Positions 27,926 to 36,193 of a stretch of 64,000 nt of DNA are shown in pieces. Position numbers and translations under genes: made by a program. This DNA comes from Neobacillus sp. YX16 (GTDB taxonomy: Bacteria; Bacillota; Bacilli; Bacillales; Cytobacillaceae): assembly GCF_030123505.1 (NCBI RefSeq), contig NZ_CP126115.1, positions 5,222,001 through 5,286,000 of the forward strand. The letters are read 5' to 3'. Numbering within the stretch: position 1 is the first letter of the stretch; each line of letters begins with the position of its first letter. Under the pieces are notes generated by a model that saw only the letters and a list, made by a program, of their open reading frames with translations, was not told the DNA's origin and did not search any database.

Positions 27926-27959
27926 GGGCCGGCAAATTTTGCTGGCCCTTTTTATTTTT
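27926..27959 (+). terminator. secA terminator
   Basis: A GGGCCGGCAA stem pairs with TTGCTGGCCC (one mismatch) over a short AT loop, followed by TTTTTATTTTT on the plus strand. Confidence 0.92.
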
Positions 27960-27983
27960 CTAATTGAATATACTTAGGAGAAC

Positions 27984-28132
27984 TTTGATTCCCTTCAAAG
28001 AATAAATTCGGGGCTAGCGGTAATCAAAAATCGGTTTTGATTCCCTTCAACGGGGAAAATGCTGCTTTGCGGTAATCAAAGGTCGGCTTTGATTCCCTTC
28101 AACGGGGAAAATGCTGCTTTGCGGTAATCAAA
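27984..28132. repeat. Three 45-bp tandem units at 52-bp period
   Basis: Units at 27984-28028, 28036-28080 and 28088-28132 are separated by 7-bp spacers (AATCGGT, GGTCGGC). Units 2 and 3 are identical, while unit 1 differs in its middle. Each begins TTTGATTCCCTTCAA and ends GCGGTAATCAAA, so TTTGATT and AATCAAA face each other across a unit and across each spacer, and each junction can also fold. No gene overlaps the array. Function unknown. Confidence 0.9.
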
Positions 28133-28146
28133 CGAAAAAAATAATA

Positions 28147-28176
28147 GAGGGTCAGCAAATTAAATCGCCGACCCTC
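28147..28176 (-). terminator. Terminator after the 28182-28790 gene
   Basis: GAGGGTC and GACCCTC arms (extendable with GC pairs) are followed on the minus strand by TATTATTTTTTT. Confidence 0.85.
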
Positions 28177-28181
28177 ATCCA

Positions 28182-28790
28182 TTAATTTCTTTTTCTAAAA
28201 CGAATGACACCGAATAGTATAATAAACAAAACTCCTAATACTAACACTAAAGTCTGGAATGGAAATGCCTGCTTATCCTCTATCGGAATTTGATTATTAC
28301 TTACCTTATTATTTATTACTTCCTTAACTGCTTCTTTAGGTTCTTCTTTAAGATAGTCATCATAAAATTTTCTAATACTTTCTTCTGGATGTACAACCTG
28401 CCCATTATTAATTTGAATCATTCCATTAGGCCCGCCAACTGGTGTAAGGAAGCTAGGATCCTTTCTTTCTAAAAAAATCAGCATCTCCCCACCTTGCTGT
28501 TGGAATTCATCTACCCATCCATGATCAAAACCATCAATACCTGCGGTAATCGTAGTTGGAATATCTTCGCCTTTGTAAACCTTTGTTACCTCAAAACTAA
28601 GACCATTAAAGATGGATTGCCCACCTGGGATAGGATTGCTTGAAAAGTCGTATTTTCCTAGTACAACAACCTCAGCCCTACTAACAACTTCTTGGGGTTC
28701 TAAGACGACCCAGCTTGTCGCCTCTACTTGAATACTTCCACTCGAAAAACTTGTAAAAAATAAAACAATACAAAAAATGATTCTTTGCAT
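28182..28790 (-). CDS. Hypothetical exported protein with C-terminal membrane anchor
   Basis: I do not recognise the family. The protein (202 aa from ATG 28790) has a signal peptide (residues 1-24), an external domain of about 140 residues with many Gly, Gln and aromatic residues, a Lys/Glu-rich stalk, and one C-terminal membrane segment (about 175-195) with an RFRKRN tail. It would therefore be displayed on the cell surface. ATG 28790 has a GGCGGGG site; a GTG at 28817 overlaps the stop of the preceding 56-aa ORF (GTGA) and could allow coupling. The upstream 56-aa ORF and this gene probably form one transcript. Confidence 0.7.
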   Translation of the reverse strand: MQRIIFCIVLFFTSFSSGSIQVEATSWVVLEPQEVVSRAEVVVLGKYDFSSNPIPGGQSIFNGLSFEVTKVYKGEDIPTTITAGIDGFDHGWVDEFQQQGGEMLIFLERKDPSFLTPVGGPNGMIQINNGQVVHPEESIRKFYDDYLKEEPKEAVKEVINNKVSNNQIPIEDKQAFPFQTLVLVLGVLFIILFGVIRFRKRN

Positions 28791-28813
28791 TTCATTCCCC
28801 GCCTTTCGAATAG

Positions 28814-28984
28814 TCACTCTATAACTTCTTTGAACTCTTTAATTTGTTTGTATTTCTCCGCACTAAGAACCCCTTCAGTTACCCAAAATCTTTTGGTAAT
28901 TGGGTTTCGGTCGCTCCAGTTTTTCTGCATTGACCCAAAATACTTTTCCAAACAGCATTCGGTCACTCCAGCCAACATTTTCAT
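28814..28984 (-). CDS. Hypothetical small protein, 56 aa
   Basis: ATG 28984 has a good GAGGAAGAA site 4 to 8 bases upstream and the frame runs 56 codons to TGA at 28816-28814, overlapping a possible GTG start of the next gene. The protein is soluble, mildly basic and aromatic-rich (MKMLAGVTECCLEKYFGSMQ at the start), with no membrane segment, and two adjacent Cys at residues 10-11. I do not know its family. The site of group II intron insertion (29011) is just upstream of its ribosome binding site. It could also be the remnant of a longer gene. Confidence 0.55.
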   Translation of the reverse strand: MKMLAGVTECCLEKYFGSMQKNWSDRNPITKRFWVTEGVLSAEKYKQIKEFKEVIE

Positions 28985-29010
28985 TGATTCTTCCTCTTTC
29001 CACCTAAATA

Positions 29011-30896
29011 ATCGAGTAGGAGGGGGTGACTAACCCCCGACCTCTCACACCACCGTACGTACCGTTCGGTATACGGCGGTTCTATTAAGATTGACGTAAA
29101 GTTTCATAACGGTTATATAGACTTTTCAACCCTCGTTGACTCCAATATGAGTTATCGAGGGTTTTGTGTAATATTGGGCTACAGGCGATTCTCCAGTATT
29201 TCTTTCTGGAGTTGCCCCATTCGTGCGCCTTGTAACCAGGGACGCCTAAACCAATCAGTTTTCTAACTCTAGTTTTAGATTTCTTCCACTGTTTCCATTC
29301 GCACATTCTTAGCCTTCTTCTTATCCATTCATCAAATTCTTTGAATTTGCTTGGAGTGTCCGCTAAAGCGAAGTACCCGCACCATCCTGTAAGATAGCGG
29401 TTTAACATTTCAATTCTTACCTCAAGTGGGATAGGTTTTGACCGAGAGGTAATTTCTCGAATCTTCGTCTTAAAGCGTTTAATGCTTTGTTTCGCTATTC
29501 GCACCTTCGGTTCTTTATTAAATGTGAAACTGAAACCAAGAAATTTCCGTTTCCACGGACGGTCGATTGCCGACTTATCCCTGTTTACCTTCAATTTTAG
29601 TTTCTGCTCAATAATCGTCGTAATGGATTCCATCACACGTTCCCCTGCTTTTAATGACTTAACATAAATGTTGCAGTCATCCGCATAACGGACAAACTTA
29701 TGCCCTCTGGCTTCCAATTCTTTATCTAATTTATCAAGAATTATGTTTGAAAGTAGTGGACTGAGAGGTCCCCCTTGCGGAGTACCTTCCTCCGTTGATT
29801 GTACGACCCCATTAAGCATTACACCTGATTGAAGGTATTTCCTGATTAGTTTGAGAAGAATGCGGTCTTCAATTCTCTTAGCGAGTATTCCCATCAGTAT
29901 GTCATGATTAACCTTATCAAAGAATTTCTCTAAGTCCATATCAATTACCCAGCGGTAACCTTCTTTGATATAACCCTTTGCCTTTCTTACCGCATTATGG
30001 GCGCTCCTGTTAGGTCGGAAACCATAGCTGTTTTCAGAAAATGTTGGATCAAAGATTGAGGTTAATACTTGGGCGATTGCCTGTTGGATGAAACGGTCTG
30101 TCACAGTCGGTATGCCTAAAAGCCTTATCCCTCCGCCTGGTTTCGGGATTCCGACACGGCGAACAGGAGAAGGTTGATAGTTACCTGTTCTCAAAGTTTC
30201 CCGAAGGGAATCCCAGTTTTCATAGAGATGTCGTCGTAGGAATTTTACGGACATTCCATCTATGCCGTGACTTCCTTTGTTCTGCTCTACCCTTTTTAGG
30301 GCAGTTAAGAGATTTTCCCGTGATAGAATTAGTTCCATTAACATGATGTTATCCTTTCTACGTGAATGAAGGTTCTGTTTATGCCGACTTTTGCTCCACC
30401 CTCCTAGAGTCCCCAACGGATTCACCGCTTCCTCCTTTAGGTAGGTCCTTTCGGATTGTCTGTGTTCAATGCAATCACCGAATGTGCAGACTTCATTCTT
30501 TCTTAATAGTTCAGTCCTTCCCATTCTTTCTCGAGTAAGAATGGTACTATGACTTCTGCTGACTTCTGATTGTTCAGCTATCCATTGCTAGATAGTTTAC
30601 CAAGTGTACTTGGCTTATCAATCAGATCTCCCCGGGTAAGAGTACAGTCTTTCCCTCCATCTATCTGCTTCATTTACTCTGTACCACCTTCGGCAGTAAG
30701 GACTTTGTTTTGTGTTGCAAACTCATCCAATGATACCTAGCCTTATATGAAGTTCGTGTTCCTCAGACCGGAGGTTTGCCGCTCGCTTCCTTCAGATTCC
30801 GCGTCACCGCGGACACCCTTGCGTTAGGCTAACCATTACTACTGCCTTCATGGTTCGGGACTTTCACCCTAGAGACTGCACCCATGCCGGGCGCAC
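29011..30896 (-). mobile_element. Group IIC intron, O. iheyensis type, inserted behind a terminator
   Basis: On the minus strand the element begins GTGCGCCCGGCATGGGTGCA at 30896 and ends CTACTCGAT at 29011, giving 1,886 bases. Domain V and VI (GAACCGCCGTATACCGAACG, then the CGGGGG hairpin) match the Oceanobacillus iheyensis group IIC intron whose crystal structure is known; the comparison is from memory. The 5' flank is the terminator stem at 30906-30925 plus its T-tract, the known target type of group IIC introns. It encodes the reverse transcriptase listed below. Ends could be off by a few bases. Confidence 0.85.
29085..30344 (-). CDS. Group II intron reverse transcriptase/maturase
   Basis: Intron-encoded protein of about 419 aa that helps splicing and retrohomes the intron RNA. 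Reverse transcriptase motifs are in order: GIPKPGG (RT2 area), SYGFRPNRSAH, the catalytic aspartate in VIDMDLEKFFD, QGGPLSPLLSNI, and YADD at about residue 210. The maturase X domain and C-terminal GIIM part (RRRLRMCEWKQWK) follow. No endonuclease domain is visible, as expected for class C. The frame can be extended to 30524, but ATG 30344 follows AAAGGATAAC and begins the conserved MLMELILSREN. The YADD motif and full length suggest it is intact. Confidence 0.93.
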   Translation of the reverse strand: MLMELILSRENLLTALKRVEQNKGSHGIDGMSVKFLRRHLYENWDSLRETLRTGNYQPSPVRRVGIPKPGGGIRLLGIPTVTDRFIQQAIAQVLTSIFDPTFSENSYGFRPNRSAHNAVRKAKGYIKEGYRWVIDMDLEKFFDKVNHDILMGILAKRIEDRILLKLIRKYLQSGVMLNGVVQSTEEGTPQGGPLSPLLSNIILDKLDKELEARGHKFVRYADDCNIYVKSLKAGERVMESITTIIEQKLKLKVNRDKSAIDRPWKRKFLGFSFTFNKEPKVRIAKQSIKRFKTKIREITSRSKPIPLEVRIEMLNRYLTGWCGYFALADTPSKFKEFDEWIRRRLRMCEWKQWKKSKTRVRKLIGLGVPGYKAHEWGNSRKKYWRIACSPILHKTLDNSYWSQRGLKSLYNRYETLRQS

Positions 30897-30905
30897 AACA
30901 AAAAG

Positions 30906-30925
30906 ACGAGAGGTTCCCCTCTCGT
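30906..30925 (-). terminator. Terminator of the TPR-like pseudogene; intron target site
   Basis: A perfect 8-bp stem (ACGAGAGG / CCTCTCGT) with a 4-base loop is followed on the minus strand by CTTTTTGTT, and the group II intron starts directly after that T-tract. Confidence 0.9.
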
Positions 30926-30927
30926 TT

Positions 30928-31802
30928 TCATTGTTTCTTCAACCATTTTTGCAGTCCCTCTATCTTTTCCCATAATTGAAAATGTTCATCTGCATAGATG
31001 ATTGCCTCACTCTCGTCCCCCAGCACAATCCCTTTTGGCAGGAACATGGGGATGCTATTTTTATCCGTAAGGAATGGGATTACATGTGGGTTAGCTTTTT
31101 TCGCTTCTTTCAATAATTTAGCTGCATTTGCAGAAAAGCCATTTTTATATAATTCGAGTAAAAGCTTGTTATATAAGCCATTTGCAGTACCCACTTCATA
31201 CTGTTTCAACAAGCGTTCCGCAGCTTCGAATTTCCCTTCTTCTAAATAAGCCCCAAACAGGATATAACAAATACCTTGGTTATCATTTGGATTTAATTCT
31301 AGAAGCTGTTCGAATTCATGTATTGCAACCAGGGTATCTCCTAATTGACGAAGTGCATCCGCATACGCTGCTTTCGCTCGCGTATATGGTCTTGTTTCGA
31401 GCATGCCCCAGAAATGACCTTTATTTTCTTTAATAAAGGCTTTCCCAAGCTCTTTTTCCCCAATCTCCATGCCCTTTTTTGAAAGCAGCATCGCTTCCTC
31501 ATCAGTATCAGCATCATCCGCAAGAATCACGTAGGCGTCCACACAATTTGGATCTAACTTAAGAGCTTCTTGTGCAAGTTTGCTCCGGAGGTGACCGGTT
31601 ACTTCCATCGGATCGTAAACCAATTGCTGAGCACGTTCCTTATTCGTTTTCGGTGCTTTCTTTGGAGTTGGGTCAATAGCTTATTATTCAAAAATTCATT
31701 TATTTCATCGATTGTTTCAAAATTTCCACCTTGGATCTCCGCCAATACTTCCTGCATAGCTTGTTCTGTCGGCATCGGTCCCTGTAACGAATTGAATGGC
31801 AT
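30928..31802 (-). pseudogene. TPR/ST7-like tetratricopeptide protein, frameshifted
   Basis: Two frames make one gene. The first (31802-31599) begins MPFNSLQGPMPTEQAM and, near residues 40-45 (NNKLL-TQLQRK), leaves the frame that would read on as IDPTPKKAPK. The second (231 codons to 30928) then continues with TPR-like helices (LAQEALKLDPNCVDAYVILA and EQLLELNPNDNQG) and a C-terminal segment. A single missing base around 31665-31680 would restore one frame of about 290 aa. I cannot separate a true inactivating mutation from a sequencing error. The 5' end overlaps the region after the SEC-C gene, in whose transcript it lies. The family function is unknown to me. Confidence 0.7.
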
Positions 31803-31823
31803 CGCAGTTACTTGGTTTTCATT

Positions 31824-32879
31824 TTATTCTTCATATGACATTTCAATAATGGTTCTTATATCTTCCTCTAATTCGTCATCCAATTCAGCATATGTGGAAG
31901 AAAGGGAACCAACTGATACACCATACAATTTAGCGGTTTCCTTTTGAGTAAGCGGGGAAACCATATGGTTAAACAACGTAAGTAAATAATGCATAGAGGC
32001 TGCATATAGATTCGGCTTTCGAATATTCTTTTGCTTTTTCTCACAAAATTTAAACCATAGAATAATGCCTATATCCACAGTTGAAGGCATTTCATCTAGC
32101 GACTCCAGGTTTCTCTTTAATAGCTCTGCCACTTCCTTGAATATAGGCTTCTGCCACTCCATACTATCAATATCAACCATTCCGCCAACCATAGTAAGGT
32201 CTTTCATTATCTCCATAAAAAACTCAATTAAAAACTCCTGCGGCGAATGATAACCAGCATCTTTACTTTTCTGCTCTATAAAGTCGATTGCTTGATTGAC
32301 TGGTAATTCCGGCAAATCAAACGGTGCTGGGAAAAAGACATACTTTTGATCAAATGGCAGAAGGAAACCGATAAAAAATGATCCTGGTTCAAAGGATTTT
32401 TGTGTATTTATTAAAATTACCTCATATTTTTCAGCGGAAAATCCATCTTCCACAATAATTGAATTATTTTCAACATTAATAATTTCGCCTGCAATCGTTC
32501 TAGCTTCGGTCCAAGATTGAAGGATTTGTTTTAATTTTGGGCGTTTAATTTTCCCAACCTCTGCAGTAATAAAGTGTTCTAAAATGGTTTCCCCATCTTC
32601 CAATGAGTTAAACAGTGAGAACCAAATTGTGTAAACAAATTCATAAAACTGGCGCTCGTCCTCTTCAATATCAAAGTAATCTTGATATTCCTCAAAACCA
32701 TTAAATATTTCCTCTTCAAAATGATTAAGAGCAAAGTGGAGCAGTTTCTTTTGCAAGTCATCAATTTCATTTTCAATTACATGTGTAATCGACACAGCTT
32801 CCTTAGCGCCACAGCACTTTTTATACTTTTTTCCACTCCCACATGGACAAAGTTCATTCCGACCAATTGCCTCCGTCAT
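31824..32879 (-). CDS. SEC-C zinc-motif protein of unknown function
   Basis: Protein of 351 aa with the SEC-C (SecA C-terminal-type) zinc motif at the N-terminus, [14 protein letters not shown] (residues 11-24). A long acidic helical domain without clear family features follows. It has no signal peptide and should be cytoplasmic. ATG 32879 has GAGGGCGAG upstream. It is followed by the frameshifted TPR-like gene, with only 21 bases between them, so they were probably one operon. SEC-C motifs bind zinc and often nucleic acid or protein partners (as in SecA and YecA), but a specific role is not shown here. Confidence 0.8.
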   Translation of the reverse strand: MTEAIGRNELCPCGSGKKYKKCCGAKEAVSITHVIENEIDDLQKKLLHFALNHFEEEIFNGFEEYQDYFDIEEDERQFYEFVYTIWFSLFNSLEDGETILEHFITAEVGKIKRPKLKQILQSWTEARTIAGEIINVENNSIIVEDGFSAEKYEVILINTQKSFEPGSFFIGFLLPFDQKYVFFPAPFDLPELPVNQAIDFIEQKSKDAGYHSPQEFLIEFFMEIMKDLTMVGGMVDIDSMEWQKPIFKEVAELLKRNLESLDEMPSTVDIGIILWFKFCEKKQKNIRKPNLYAASMHYLLTLFNHMVSPLTQKETAKLYGVSVGSLSSTYAELDDELEEDIRTIIEMSYEE

Positions 32880-33067
32880 CAGTACTCGCCCTCTCTTCCT
32901 CTATGTATCTAATATCATTAATTTAATAGTACCATTTTTGACAGATTAGTATGTATTATACGTAAATATTTGATTATTCAAGCTTTAAATTTGAATTATT
33001 TGAATATTAAAATTAACATTAGCTTTATACTTGATTTATAGGATTAAATGGAAGGAGGTTTTGAGGG

Positions 33068-33703
33068 TTGAGAAAAGTTTCTTTGCTTCTATTTATGATT
33101 GTCGTAGCATTAGGGATATTACCGACTACTATCAATCTCGTGGGGCCTCTAACCTCAAAAATAAGTGTGGTTAGAACCGATATCAATCCGTACCGAAACG
33201 CATTTGCCAACACCTTGATTGAGATTGTTGAAGGTAACCCTTACCTGCTTCCTAGTAAGCCTATTCCGAGCGAGGACCCTCAAATCATAGATCTTGCGAA
33301 AAATTTAACTGCAGGAAAGGATAGCACTTCGGAACAATCAAAAGCAATCTTCACTTGGGTCGCACAAAATATTACCTATGATGTGGATACCTTGATCAAT
33401 AATGAATATTTTTATCTTGATCATCCCGATGCCATTGAGGTGCTTAATTCTAAGCTGGCAATGTGTATGGGTTATTCAAGACTGAACGCTGCCCTGCACC
33501 GTGCCGCAGGAATAGAGGCAAAGGTGGTTTTCGGGGAGGGGCATGCTTGGAATGAAATAAAGATTAACGGTAAATGGCAGACACAGGATCCAACCTTTGC
33601 AGCTGGATTTTTAATAGATGGTTCCCAGACCTTCATCAAAGCATATTCTCCTCTTTATTTTTCAACAACAGATGTAAAGAAGGAAGGTGAATATGCTTGG
33701 TAA
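33068..33703 (+). CDS. Secreted transglutaminase-like (cysteine peptidase-fold) protein
   Basis: Protein of 211 aa with an N-terminal signal or anchor (residues 2-22) and a transglutaminase-like core. The likely triad is Cys in AMCMGYSRLNAALH, His in GEGHAWNEIKIN and Asp in QDPTFAAGF. The start is TTG 33068 with a strong GGAGG site 9 bases upstream. Enzymes of this fold can be proteases, amidases or cross-linking enzymes, so the reaction is undetermined. It is convergent with the next gene and shares the bidirectional hairpin at 33711-33748. Confidence 0.8.
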   Translation: MRKVSLLLFMIVVALGILPTTINLVGPLTSKISVVRTDINPYRNAFANTLIEIVEGNPYLLPSKPIPSEDPQIIDLAKNLTAGKDSTSEQSKAIFTWVAQNITYDVDTLINNEYFYLDHPDAIEVLNSKLAMCMGYSRLNAALHRAAGIEAKVVFGEGHAWNEIKINGKWQTQDPTFAAGFLIDGSQTFIKAYSPLYFSTTDVKKEGEYAW

Positions 33704-33710
33704 CAAAAAA

Positions 33711-33748
33711 ATGCACAGATGATTTCTCAGCTGAAATCATCTGTGCAT
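33711..33748. terminator. Bidirectional terminator
   Basis: A perfect 16-bp stem (ATGCACAGATGATTTC / GAAATCATCTGTGCAT) with a 6-base loop. It has T-rich sequence on both sides, serving the transglutaminase-like gene (plus) and the oxidase-like gene (minus). Confidence 0.9.
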
Positions 33749-33755
33749 GATGCTT

Positions 33756-34157
33756 TTATAATGATACGTTATTATCAGAGTTGTATTTTGAATCTTTTCC
33801 AACATACTTAAAGACATTGACCATAAATAAAATAACGCCAATAACCACCGCTATTGAACCAATGATTGTTGGTGGAAGAGCTGCGGGAACACCCAATACT
33901 TGAAGTGCAATCCCGCCTAACATCACGGGAACCCCAATATTGTGTAACCAGAATTGAGTTTTAGCTAGTTTTGAATTTGCAGCCTTTGGATAAAAGTGAT
34001 AAATAATTCCGAATAACGCCATTGATACCCATCCAAGTAAATTAACATGTGCGTGAACGGATGTAAAACGGAAATCATGAATAATTCCCATCGTTAGACC
34101 GGCCAAAACCCCAATTGTAAAATAAACGGTTGCTACTTTTAGATACGCTTTCCCCAC
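33756..34157 (-). CDS. Small four-helix membrane protein resembling part of a haem-copper oxidase/NO reductase subunit I
   Basis: Protein of 133 aa with four hydrophobic segments. The second has the HAHVNLLGW pattern (residues 35-44), similar to helix II of haem-copper oxidase subunit I, where a His binds haem, and a second HxF/HNIG pattern follows. A full subunit I has 12 helices, so this is a stand-alone short relative and not a whole oxidase. Related short proteins are annotated as cytochrome-c-oxidase-like in Bacilli. GTG 34157 has an AAGGGGGT site. It could be a haem-binding electron carrier or assembly factor, but function is unknown. Confidence 0.65.
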   Translation of the reverse strand: MGKAYLKVATVYFTIGVLAGLTMGIIHDFRFTSVHAHVNLLGWVSMALFGIIYHFYPKAANSKLAKTQFWLHNIGVPVMLGGIALQVLGVPAALPPTIIGSIAVVIGVILFMVNVFKYVGKDSKYNSDNNVSL

Positions 34158-34257
34158 TATTTACCTACCCCCTTATTATAAATTCCACAACTATTATACT
34201 ATATTTCAAGTAATTTACAATATTACCATTATATTAATAGTATTTTTGTCATAAAAA

Positions 34258-34279
34258 ACCTCCTATTTGCATAGGAGGT
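34258..34279 (-). terminator. Terminator after the DUF1028 gene
   Basis: A perfect 9-bp stem (ACCTCCTAT / ATAGGAGGT) with a 4-base loop is followed on the minus strand by TTTTTTATG. Confidence 0.85.
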
Positions 34280-34287
34280 GGAGTAGA

Positions 34288-35130
34288 TTATGATTTTTTC
34301 ATATATTCGAGAATTTCTATGTCTATAAATCCAGAACTTTGTTCTCTCATTTCGAAGTTTTCAGTATGTATATACGCTGTCAGCGCCTTGAATATCTCCT
34401 CATTGCTCGGTATCTCACTGCTAAGATAACCCAACCTTGTCAAATGATGAATCAAATCATCTTTCACTTCTCCTTTAATCTCCGCAATTCGTTCAGGCTT
34501 TGAGGGTGCAAAATATAATTGCTGAAGCTGATAAATTCGAATTAACTCTTTAATTGGGTCTGGATGGTCGTCTACCCTTAAGTCAATATAACGGTCATTA
34601 AAACCGCCGTAACCACCTTTTTCTTTAACAATATACAGCGAAGCAGACTGCTTACCCCTGCTATCTCCTCCGGATTCTTGCCCTGCATCTAATGCTGCTA
34701 AAAGCTTATCCGCGAGCGTCCCGTTGGTTTCTGTATATACTCGCGCCATTGCTTGTACGGTTTCTTCATCACCCAAAATATTACCCTGTGCAGCGAAATG
34801 GCTGCCTGTCAACCCGCCAGCCCAATCATAGCATGCTTTCCCAGTGAAAGAGGCTGGATTTCCTGAAGCATCTATCAGCCCTACCTGGCGCATTTCTCTA
34901 TCTGGATCTTCAGCTAATAGCAGCTCAAGTGTTTCCTGTGCAGACTTACCCTGTTCCATTAACTGTAGTGCTTTCGGACCATATGCGGTATTGGCGTACG
35001 ATTGGGTTGCAACCGCTCCTGCACCAGCCTTTGCCCAAGGAACCACCGCACCAACTCCTAGGAATTTTGATTGAACTGCAATGCCCCATTCTTTTTCGAT
35101 GGGGTCAAATCCTACGATTGAAAACGTCAT
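34288..35130 (-). CDS. DUF1028-family protein (Ntn-hydrolase-like)
   Basis: Cytoplasmic protein of 280 aa. The DUF1028 start MTFSIVGFDPIEKEWGIAV is followed by GVGAVVPWAKAGAGAVATQS, characteristic of this family, which is related to Ntn hydrolases (the T in the second position of the mature chain could be the nucleophile in such enzymes). A C-terminal helical extension carries a putative peptidoglycan-binding-like segment in some members, but I see only a helical tail (about 200-280) here. ATG 35130 has GAGGAGGG. The 21-bp periodic array (35157-35280) lies just upstream of its start. Confidence 0.85.
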   Translation of the reverse strand: MTFSIVGFDPIEKEWGIAVQSKFLGVGAVVPWAKAGAGAVATQSYANTAYGPKALQLMEQGKSAQETLELLLAEDPDREMRQVGLIDASGNPASFTGKACYDWAGGLTGSHFAAQGNILGDEETVQAMARVYTETNGTLADKLLAALDAGQESGGDSRGKQSASLYIVKEKGGYGGFNDRYIDLRVDDHPDPIKELIRIYQLQQLYFAPSKPERIAEIKGEVKDDLIHHLTRLGYLSSEIPSNEEIFKALTAYIHTENFEMREQSSGFIDIEILEYMKKS

Positions 35131-35156
35131 TAGAAGCCCTCCTCTTTAAATTTGGT

Positions 35157-35280
35157 AATTCCGCGGGTTTGTGTAATAATCCCGCGGAGTTTCGTAATAA
35201 TACCGCGAGAATTCGAATTAATTCCGCGCGTTATCCCAATAATTCCGCGACAATCGAAATTAATCCCGCATGAGTATAAA
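35157..35280. repeat. CCGCG array 1: six units at exactly 21-bp period
   Basis: CCGCG occurs at 35161, 35182, 35203, 35224 and 35245 and CCGCA at 35266. Each site has AAT before it and AAT before the next, giving AATnCCGCG-n9-AAT. The period of 21 bp is two turns of B-DNA, so all sites face one side. The array sits between DUF1028 and hpf. Confidence 0.95.
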
Positions 35281-35344
35281 AAATCATTTCTTTCTACTAT
35301 TCTAATTATATTAAAAATTTAAAATTTGGTATATTAAAATCAAA

Positions 35345-35373
35345 AACGCAGTCCGGATAGTCCGAACTGCGTT
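35345..35373 (-). terminator. hpf terminator
   Basis: AACGCAGT pairs with ACTGCGTT over an internal CCGGA/TCCG stem, and TTTTTGATTTT follows on the minus strand. Confidence 0.85.
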
Positions 35374-35383
35374 CATTTACATA

Positions 35384-35932
35384 TTAATGCGTTTCAATTA
35401 AACCATATCTTCCATCTTTACGCTTGTAAACTACGTTTGTACGGTTAGTGTCAGCGTTGTTGAACACGTAGAAGCTGTGTCCTAAAAGGTTCATTTGCAG
35501 AATTGCTTCTTCACTGTCCATAGGCTTTAGATCAAAACGCTTCGTACGAACTAATTCTAAATCGTCTTCATCCTGCTCTAGGACATCTGTATTTTCAGAA
35601 GTTGCAAACGTAACCGGGAAATCACCTTTTTCACGGAATTTACGATTAACCTTTGTTTTATGCTTACGGATTTGACGCTCAAGCTTATCTGAAATCAAGT
35701 CAATGCCAGCATACATATCTACATTCGTTTCTTCTGCACGAAGAACTAGATTTGGCAGGGGAATGGTTACCTCTACTTTAGAAGTTTTATCTTGATTGAA
35801 TCTTAAATTCACATTTACCTTTGCTTCAGGTGCTTCTGTGAAATATCGTTCCAATTTAGAAATTTTCTTCTCAACATACTCTCTAATTGCTGGAGTTACC
35901 TCAATGTTTTCACCACGAACGTTATAATTCAT
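35384..35932 (-). CDS. hpf: Long-form ribosome hibernation promoting factor
   Basis: Protein of 182 aa that binds the decoding site of the 30S subunit and dimerises 70S ribosomes in stationary phase. The N-terminal domain (about 1-100) has MNYNVRGENIEVTPAIREYV and KISKLERYF. The linker is acidic and the C-terminal dimerisation domain (about 120-180) has LKPMDSEEAILQMNLLGHSFYVF. Length fits the long form typical of Firmicutes (B. subtilis YvyD). ATG 35932 has AAAGGAGGAG. It is followed by a terminator. A sigma-H-like promoter is a reasonable candidate upstream. Confidence 0.97.
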   Translation of the reverse strand: MNYNVRGENIEVTPAIREYVEKKISKLERYFTEAPEAKVNVNLRFNQDKTSKVEVTIPLPNLVLRAEETNVDMYAGIDLISDKLERQIRKHKTKVNRKFREKGDFPVTFATSENTDVLEQDEDDLELVRTKRFDLKPMDSEEAILQMNLLGHSFYVFNNADTNRTNVVYKRKDGRYGLIETH

Positions 35933-35966
35933 TTGTGGACTCCTCCTTTATATTCCTATGTAGATA

Positions 35967-35996
35967 CATTTCTATTTTATCCTATGATTATCCTGC
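35967..35996 (-). promoter_or_regulatory. Candidate sigma-H-type promoter of hpf
   Basis: On the minus strand GCAGGATAA and ATAGAAAT are separated by about 11-12 bases, near the sigma-H form (RnAGGAWWW, then RnnGAAT). B. subtilis yvyD is known to be expressed from sigma-B and sigma-H promoters. The match is imperfect in the -10 (GAAA for GAAT). Confidence 0.4.
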
Positions 35997-36193
35997 TAAA
36001 TCAGAACAAAAATTTTGTCGAAATTTTGACAAAAACACAGGGGAAATAGTGAGAACCACTTTTCTATCTATTTTCTAATTTTTAATAATCTTCCTTACAC
36101 CTTTAGTCTATTATGTTTGAGGACAAATTACCACTTTAAACTCTAATGAATTGCCTGCAAAAGCCTAAAAACAATAAACCTCGGGGATGAAGG

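Noticed and set aside
27984..28132. CRISPR array
   Set aside because: Repeats are 45 bp, spacers only 7 bp and related to each other, and no cas gene is near.
30344..30524. Longer N-terminus of the intron reverse transcriptase
   Set aside because: The extension is intron RNA structure; ATG 30344 has a ribosome binding site and begins the conserved protein.
35157..35280. CRISPR array or satellite
   Set aside because: No conserved 25-40 bp repeat and no spacers; only a short core repeats at helical phase.
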